NCBI GenBank assembly: GCA_026075535.2
Contig: AP026546.1
Span: forward strand, 930,001-994,000
DNA length: 64,000 nt
Direction: 5' to 3'
From: Tricholoma matsutake
Lineage: Eukaryota; Basidiomycota; Agaricomycetes; Agaricales; Tricholomataceae
The position numbers and the translations under genes were made by a program. The notes beneath the pieces were generated by a model. That model was not told the origin of the DNA, searched no databases, and saw only the letters and a program-made list of their open reading frames with translations. Below, in pieces: positions 57,670 to 64,000 of this stretch (its first letter is position 1; each line of letters opens with the position of its first letter).

Positions 57670-58271
57670 ACCATCTGGTGGAATATGTGCACTGAAGTTG
57701 TCCTGGAGCATGAGGATGTGTCTGTCCTGCCGTCATAATTTCTCATCCCAGTCACAAAGCCACTCTTGATATATTGTCGTTACCATCCATGCCTTTGCAT
57801 TATTCCAATAATAAAAACCAAGTTGGGCACCTGTTTTCTTCTGGAATACCCGAGGCCAAGCAGATTTTCCAATGACAAATGGTGGGAGTTTCTCACTCCC
57901 ATCAGCATTGGCAGTAAGCACATACATGAGCTGTTTCTTGCTTCCTTTTGTCCCTGATGTACATTTGTTCATGAGTCCACGGTCAGGTGGCATACTGTGT
58001 CATGGGTAGAAGTGAATCGAGGATTAAGTCCAAACTGATTCAAGGCAACACTCACACATAGAAGAGCCCTGTCTCATCCATGTTGAATATGTCCTTCAAG
58101 CGATATTTGTGCTTAGCAATCAGCTCATGCATATGTGCTCGCTCCTTTTCCACATCAGCTGGATCAGAAGATGCTGCTTCTCCATGATGTCAAAACTCCT
58201 TCAGCCCACAGCATTTCTTGAATGATGTCAGCCATCCTTCACTCAGGTTCAGCCTCTCATCTTCAGGAACC
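57670..58271 (-). pseudogene. pogo/Tc1-type DDE transposase fragment
   Basis: Minus-strand fragment of a Tc5/pogo-like transposase. The 5'-most part reads LNLSEGWLTSFKKC and KEF*HHGEAAS (CENP-B-type helix-turn-helix). Then NMDETGLFY carries the first catalytic Asp (about 58090), followed by a GTGAGT..ACAG intron, MPPDRGL, LTANADGSEKLPPFVIGK, LGFYYWNNAKAWMV, and LMLQDNFSAH with the second Asp (about 57700). The third acidic residue is missing because the frame ends at 57670. The 5' end is cut by gypsy-3 at 58272. TGA interrupts KEF*HH and KL*RQD, both arginine-like positions. Confidence 0.85.
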
Positions 58272-58968
58272 TGTTAAGAACTGATCCGAAAAGGGCTCAT
58301 CGGAATCTGGTTGGACCCGGTGGGTGTTGAGAGCATGAGGTTGTTGGGTCATAACAGATTACGCAGATGGGTAACAAAAAGGACTTGGCTTCAGCTTGTA
58401 AGAGGCTGTGCCCTTCACCTCGTCTGGTGTCCTAATTTCAAGTCGAGGGTTTAGAGGTAGGAGTGGAGAGTGTGGGTAAGTGCAGGGAGGAGCACGGAGG
58501 GACTTCGGTTAAGTTCAGATGAGACTAGAACTTCAGAGGGAGACTAGGGGTTAAGTTGAATGGAGTTCAGACTTCTTAGCGGACAGGAGTTGGGATAGAA
58601 GGAGGGTTTAGATTGACAGAGTAAAGTTGAGTCTATGTCGATATACGAACTGAGGAATACAAGGCGAAACTAACTAAGCTTAAATACTAGAGTCTGGAAT
58701 AAGGGCAGAATGGAAACGGAAACTGCAGCAGTGTCTCAACTGCATAGATAAATTGCCTAACAGAGGCTGCACAGGGATCCATAGTCGAATTTGCAAAACT
58801 AGATGGCAGCCTTAGAAGGCAGCCATGGTTGCTGTACAAGGCGGCCTGGTGCACAGCAGTGTGGCAGTGCAAGGGGGCTGGAATGAAGGCGGAAAGAGTT
58901 GGGTTACAAAAAGTGGAAAAGGATCAGAAGGTTGTGGGTTCTGAGCAGATGAAGAATGGATCGTGACA
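58272..58968 (-). repeat. gypsy-3 3' LTR
   Basis: 697 bp, minus strand TGTCACGATCC..CAGTTCTTAACA. Boundaries follow from TG..CA ends, the abrupt stop of pogo coding on the left and the polypurine tract on the right. Its partner lies outside the window. Confidence 0.8.
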
Positions 58969-58982
58969 GTATTTCCCCCTTA
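58969..58982 (-). promoter_or_regulatory. gypsy-3 polypurine tract
   Basis: Minus strand TAAGGGGGAAATAC next to the LTR. Confidence 0.8.
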
Positions 58983-59077
58983 GTTCCGAGCCTACGAGGC
59001 ACGTGAGGGTTCAAGTCCCAATGAGGAAGTTGGTTGAAAATCCTGTGTTGTTTCCCTACTCCCATCACCTATACATC

Positions 59078-60088
59078 ATGTCCCCCCAGCAGGCTCCGCT
59101 CAACTAAAATTGGCCGCAATGAAGGCTCAATATGAACAGAGGGAGTGGGAGATGAAGGAACAAATGGAGCAGGAGGTAAGAGCATTGGGGGAGGCGGCAA
59201 TGGAGGAGGAAAGTTGGGCCCAGGAGGCGCAAAGGGCAGCAGAGGAGGCTGCGAAGGCAGAAGAGGCACGCCAGGTGGCAGCACAGAAGAAAGAGGCTTC
59301 GGCCACAAAACGAGCGGAAAAGAAGTGGGCAGCTGTGGCTGCAGGTTTGGAGGACGAGGCTGAGGGGAGCAACTCCCCAAAGAAGAAGATTTCCAAGTCA
59401 AAAGCATGGGTGGGGTCAGAAGAGTCAGCAGGTCTGGTGCGGGTGCAGGCCGCATTGCCCTGCAAAAGGTGCATAGTTGATTTTCTTTCAGTGTCCTCTG
59501 ACTGACAAGTAACTTAGGTGCAAATATCAAAAAATTTCATGCTTCAAAATGGGAGCGAAAGGATGCATGTGCGACAACTGCACATGTGTCAAACATAAGT
59601 GTGAGGAGGTGGTGTGGGAGGGGCAGGAGGCCCCTGCAGCCGAAAAGGCGAAGTCTGCAGTGGGAATGGCGGGCCCAGCGGAAAATAGCAGGGAAGTGGC
59701 GGAGCTGCTGCGGCAGCTGGTGAAGACAGTGAGGAGGGGGTTTGGAGAGGTGGCAGTGACAGTGCAGGAGTCACTGGGGGAGATCCAGGACGCGATGGAC
59801 CCAGAGTGGATGGAGCACAAAAGTGTCAGGGAGGAGAGCGACGAGGATGAAGAGGAAGTGGAGCAGGCGGTATGAGCGTCCCGGCGGGAAAGGCGCAGGA
59901 TCCGCCAGTCTGGAGATGACTGGGCAAGATTCCAGCGATACCTGGAGAAAAGGCAGGCAGATAACGTGGAGGAGAGTGAGGGTGAAGAAGAAGGTGAGGA
60001 AGAGGACAAGGGTGGGGAAGAGGAAGAAGGTGGAGAGGCAGAGATAGATGGGGAAGAAGCTGCCAAAGTCAGAGAGGAGGTAGCATAG
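59078..60088 (+). pseudogene. Antisense accessory gene of gypsy-3: coiled coil plus cysteine cluster
   Basis: Lies between the 3' LTR and the end of pol, on the strand opposite to gag-pol. Likely start ATG 59078 (MSPQQAPLN), with a one-base shift before 59110. It has a long charged helical region (MKAQYEQREWEMKEQMEQEV, Ala/Glu-rich to about 59340), a basic patch (SPKKKISKSKA), then the cluster CKRC-IVDFLS-C followed by CMCDNCTCVKHKC, i.e. CX2CX6C-like halves as in fungal Zn2Cys6 domains. The third Cys requires a one-base correction at 59491. A conserved-looking helix (VAELLRQLVKTVRRGFGEV) and an acidic C-terminus end at TAG 60086-60088. TAA at 59510 and TGA at 59873 break the frame. The role is inferred only: a nucleic-acid-binding accessory protein. 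Confidence 0.6.
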
Positions 60089-60193
60089 GGATCTGGTTGG
60101 ATCCATAAAAAAAGAATTGGATTTTGTTTTTAATGAATTTTTTGTTCCCAAGTTCCCAAGTTCTTGACTGAGTGAATGAGTATTAGAATAGAC

Positions 60194-63100
60194 TTAAGCG
60201 GGTAATGGACTGGGTTTCTGCAGGTAGCGGGTGTGGAAATCTGTAAGGAGTTCTTGGGCATGGTCAAGTTCCATAACTGGTAGCCAGGAAGTCTCTTCGT
60301 CGGTTCCCTGGTAACCTTCCCATCGGATGAGGTAGAGAATCTTGCAGCGATGTTGGTTGTCGACTTTGGAGTTGAGGATTTCGGCGATCTCAAATTCAAG
60401 CTCATCATCGATGGTAATCGGAGGAGGTGGAGGTTGTACTCAATTTGGAATTGTGTTCAGGGAGTGTTTCTCTAGTTGAGAGACATGGAAAACAGGGTGA
60501 ATGGCCCGCATGTGATCTGGGAGCTGCAGGGTGACTGAGTGAGTGCCCGAGCAGGCAATGATTTCAAAAGGGCCATGGTGCTTTTTGGAAAGTTTCTTGG
60601 AAGGATGTGTGGTGCAAATATTTTCCGCAGTGACATAGGCAGAATCACCAATGTCAAAGTCAGGTGCGGGTGCCTGATGTTTGTCCGCAGGACTTTGATA
60701 ATGTTCTTGAGTGGCTGCAAGTTGTTTCCAAAGTTCCTCGTGAAGGTTGTCTAAGTCGATGACGAATTCGCGGGTGCGCTGTGAAGCTAAGTTGCATTCT
60801 GGAAAGATGGAAATGTTCGGGTGATAGCCTTTGTTGGCAAAGAAAGGGGATACGCCTGTAGAGGCGGAAGGAGCATTGTTGTAGGCAAATTCACCCAAGG
60901 GTAAGAGGTGAGACCAGTCGTCCTGCTGATAGTTGCAGAAGATCCAGAGGTACTGCTCCAAGGTCTGATTAAGTCGTTCTGTCTGACCATCACCTTGCGG
61001 GTGATAACCGGAAGTGAAGTGGATCCGCATGTCAAGTGCTTTTCCGAGGGAGTGGAAGAAATGGGAGACAAACTCAGATCCCTGGTCGCAAGTGACATGC
61101 GACAGAATGCCATGCTTGGAGAAGACATGGAGGACGAACAGGTTGGCTAGTTCTTGGGCTGTGATTTCATTGATGGTTGGGATGAAGATACCTTGCTTGG
61201 TGAGGCAGTCAACGATGACCAGGATAGCGGTGTGACCATTGGAGTCGGGTAGTTGTTCAATGGAGTCCATGGAGATGGAGTTCCAAGGTCGTTCCGGAAC
61301 TGGAAGTTGCTTTAGGAACCTGTAGGGCTTGTGTCAAGGCAATTTGGATCATTTGCAAGTGGTACAGGATTTGCAGAATTCCTGCACAAAAGTGCAGAGG
61401 TTTGGCCAGACATATTCCCGGTGGACAAGCTGCTGGGTTTTGTTTTGTCCGAAGTGGCCAGAGAGGATGTGATCGTGTTTGTACTGAAGGACTTTGAGGT
61501 GGAGATCCGCAACGTCCGGAACATAAATCTGGTCGAAGTGGTGGAGAAGTCCTGCCTCATCTATTGTCCAGTTGGGGTCAACAGGTGTCGGAAGATGAAC
61601 AGAAGATATCGGGTCAAGGGGAAGAGAGGTGCGGATGTCGTTGTGGAGTTTCTCAACATCCATGATTACTGCTTGTTGGAGGATGGGTGTGGCCAAATAG
61701 GTGACGCAGAGGGAAGAGGTGAGCTGTTCCTGTGTGAATACAGGTCAGAAGTTGGTTGGGTTTACAGAGGTGAAGTCGCTATTTCCCCCTTTACAGTAGA
61801 TGTCCCAATGTCTAGTGAGTGCGTCTGGCTTGGCCCCTAGTTTCCCAGGGCAGAACCAGATGATGAGATTGAACAGGGAAAGGTACTCCGACCAACAGGC
61901 CTGGCAGCGGGTGAGCAATTTGGTAGTGCTGAAGTACTCAAGATTTTTGTGGTTGGTGACCACATCAACCAGGTTTGTGGAACCCTCGAAATACTGTCGC
62001 CAGTGTTTGAAAGCTTTGAAAATGGCCAAGAGTTCCTTATCATCGGTGTCATAATTTAGTTCAGCGGGATTGAAGGAGCAGGAATGAAAAGCGACCAGAT
62101 GGATTTCTCCATCCACAGTGTAAACCAAAAGGATAGCCGCTAGGGCGTAGTCGGAAGTGTCCGTTTCGAGTACCATCTGTGAGTCAGGTACCCATTGTGT
62201 TAAGATGGGTGCATGGGTGAATTCCTGTTTGAGCCTTTCAAAGGTGTCGCAGCATTTCTTGTTGAAGTCCCAAGGTGCGGATTTCCGCATCAAGCAGGTG
62301 AGTGGGATGACAATGTCTGAATAGCCATTAATGAAGCGGTGGTAAAAGTTGCAAAAGCCTAAGAAGGATTGGATGTCCTTAACTTTCCTAGGCTCGGGCC
62401 AGTCGAGCATGGTTTTGACTTTATCCTCAGACATCCAAAGTCCATCTGGTGAAAGGATGAAACCTAAATATTTGACGGTGTCTTTGTGGAACTCACATTT
62501 TTGTGGAGAGGCATAAAGACCATTTTTCCAGAGATGGTGGAGGACTTCTTTGACGTGAGCCCCATGCTGGGACTTGTCATCAGAATAGATTAGGATGTTG
62601 TCGAGGTATATGATGACACAAACATCCAGCATGTCGCTGAAGATGTCATTCATAAAATGCTGGAAAGCTGCGGGTGCATTAGTGAGTCCGAAGGGAACTA
62701 CCAACCACTTGAAGGATCCGTAGCAGGTGCGGAAAGTAGTTTTCCATTTGTCACCGTCCGCGATGCGGACAAGGTGGTAAGCATGCCACAAGTCTATCTT
62801 GGTGAACAAGCGGGCTTTTCAGGGAGAGTCAAGGAGGTCGGAAATGAGAGGAAGGGGATAATGGTCTTTCTTTGTAAGACAGTTAAGTCCTCAGTAGTTG
62901 ACACAAAGTCGGAGGCTACCGTCCTTCTTCTTGATGAAGAGAATAGGGGCGCCATACAGCAACTTGGATGGGCAGATGAAACCTGAGCAGATGTTTTCAT
63001 CAATAAAGACTCATAAGGCTTCTAATTCAGAGGGGGAGAGAGAATACATTCTGCCCAGAGGTGGAGGAGTATTGTCTTCTGTCTCTATCTTGAGGTCGTA

Positions 63101-63865
63101 AGACCGATGTGGAGGAAGGGTATCCACTTTAGTCTTACTAAAGACATCAGTGAATTCATGATACTCGGGCGGAATCTCAGAAAGGTCAGGAGAGTTAGCA
63201 GAATGGGCAGATAACCCTTCTGGAGCAAAGGTCATCTGAAAAGCTACTGCCCCAGGAAGTTTGCTAGCACACGCATAAGCGGCAGCATTGATGAAGGAGA
63301 TGTCAGGCAGTGTAAACTTAGGAGGAATGGGGGTTCGGAAAATGTGGAGGATTCAAGGATTTCTACCAGAAGATTCGGGGACAAAGGTGATGTCAGGGGT
63401 GCTGGACCTCTATGATCTGCAGAGCAGAAAGCGAGTTGGCTTGAAGACCAGTCAATCAACAGATTGTATTGCTTCAGCCAGTTATGACTGAGTATGGCAG
63501 AACAGGAAGAGTCTAGTGAGGTTACATAAAATGACAAATTGAATACTTCACCAGCAGGGAAGGTGACTGGAAGTTTGACAATCTGAGTTATGGTGGAGTT
63601 GCAAGTTCCATCAAAGAGTCGTAAACTGATTGGTTTAATGGAGGTTGTACTGAGTTTATTATTCAACATGAAGGAGGAGTGGAGGAAGCAGTGGGAGGAG
63701 CCAGAGTCGATAAGGGTTTGGGCAGGGGTGGAAAGGTGAGGAATAGTTAAGAGGATAATTAGGGAGTCAGGGTTGGAAAGAGCGGACACATTGAGATGAA
63801 TGTAGGCAGCCAAGTGGGTAAGGTCAATGCAACCCCCAGCTCCAATGGCTGTATCCTGAGGGTTG
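60194..63865 (-). pseudogene. pol: gypsy-3 pol: PR-RT-RNase H-IN-chromodomain, seven TGA stops
   Basis: Protease TLIDSGSSHCFLHSSF (about 63700). A frame change near 63331, then [45 protein letters not shown] (YLDN for YLDD, about 62610). RNase H: ETDTSDYALAAILL. Integrase: HHCC with CKSCTTCK, SMDSIEQLP, CDQGSEFVSHF, QGDGQTERLNQTLEQYL. Chromodomain: FEIAEILNSKVD to YLIRWEGYQGTDEETSWLP (about 60390-60270), stop at 60196-60194. From 63235 to the end the frame is unbroken by indels but carries seven stops, all TGA (63013, 62893, 62821, 61747, 61351, 61336, 60442, first base on the minus strand). YLDN and the stops make it inactive. Confidence 0.93.
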
Positions 63866-63869
63866 CGGA

Positions 63870-64000
63870 CTATTTTTCTGAGTCCGCAGAACCAGGAATC
63901 ACAGTGGATGTGCAGGCTTTTGCAGCTTTAGACTTTGGGCAGCTTCCTGCTACGTGCCCTTCTTCACTGCAGTAGAGGCAAAGTCTTTCTTGCATGCAAT
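63870..64000 (-). CDS. gag: gypsy-3 gag, C-terminal end
   Basis: The minus strand at the window edge reads RLCLYCSEEGHVAGSCPKSK, with a CX2CX4HX4C zinc knuckle, and stops at TAG 63872-63870. Pol continues in the -1 frame (VRNPQDTAIGAGG), so gag and pol are separated by a frame change, as in gypsy-2. Confidence 0.85.
   Translation of the reverse strand, partial: CMQERLCLYCSEEGHVAGSCPKSKAAKACTSTVIPGSADSEK

Larger units (their letters stand above)
58272..64000 (-). mobile_element. Ty3/gypsy chromovirus gypsy-3, 5' end beyond the window
   Basis: Minus-strand element inserted in the pogo transposase fragment. Visible parts are the 3' LTR (58272-58968), the polypurine tract, an antisense accessory gene (59078-60088), pol (60194-63865) and the end of gag. 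The right end is outside the window, so the duplication cannot be tested. The five bases left of the LTR are GAACC. Confidence 0.93.

Noticed and set aside
59527..60066. Serine-rich minus-strand frame (MAASSPSISASPPS...)
   Set aside because: It is the reverse of the Glu/Gly-rich antisense accessory gene. The plus-strand reading has domains and the Ser/Pro frame is only its compositional mirror.

Overview
The window reads as repeat-rich nuclear DNA of a filamentous basidiomycete, most likely an Agaricomycete. The evidence is introns of about 50-60 bases with GT..AG ends, an MCT-type MFS gene of basidiomycete style, and the mix of mobile elements: chromodomain Ty3/gypsy, Ty1/copia, hAT, KDZ, Plavaka-type (Tnp2/CMC), pogo/Tc1-type, and an OrsD/RecQ-type helicase gene. 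No intact housekeeping gene, rRNA, functional tRNA or CRISPR array was seen. The species cannot be told from the sequence.

Layout. 1-1626: nothing recognised. 1627-3344: decayed MFS transporter gene. 3345-5183: CTAC-rich and GT-rich repeats, including copy A of a dispersed repeat. 5184-9054: complete hAT transposon with 13-bp TIRs and an 8-bp target duplication. 9781-15986: complete but decayed gypsy chromovirus (gypsy-1) on the minus strand, inserted into a small open frame. 16497-21854: complete copia element on the minus strand whose 3' LTR carries an internal inversion, with a foldback hAT-type MITE (18717-19152) nested in it. 22631-31736: remnants of an unknown gene, a KDZ transposase and an OrsD/RecQ helicase. 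32121-39629: an acidic, low-complexity ORF split by a young plus-strand chromovirus (gypsy-2, 33175-39164). 41408-42236: a second MITE with the same TIR as the first. 42480-48174: dispersed and tandem repeats. 48480-52096: Plavaka-type transposase pseudogene. 52745-57534: a WD40 fragment, tandem repeats and an uncharacterised frameshifted gene. 57670-58271: pogo-type transposase remnant, cut by a third chromovirus (gypsy-3, 58272 to beyond the window end). Gypsy-3 carries an antisense accessory gene with a cysteine cluster.

Three themes link these elements. (1) In gypsy-1 and gypsy-2 the putative primer-binding site is complementary to a site in the LTR just downstream of a TATA-like sequence. 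This is the geometry of Tf1-type self-priming rather than tRNA priming. (2) Decay is dominated by C-to-T change at CpG. Paired LTRs differ almost only by CG/TG/CA interchange, and all ten in-frame stops found in the gypsy-2 and gypsy-3 coding frames are TGA, most simply former CGA arginine codons. (3) Target-site duplications allow pre-insertion sites to be read, and two insertions split formerly continuous reading frames. Accessory oddities are the antisense Zn-cluster-like gene of gypsy-3, the precisely inverted copia LTR segment, and the helicase gene with degenerate motifs.
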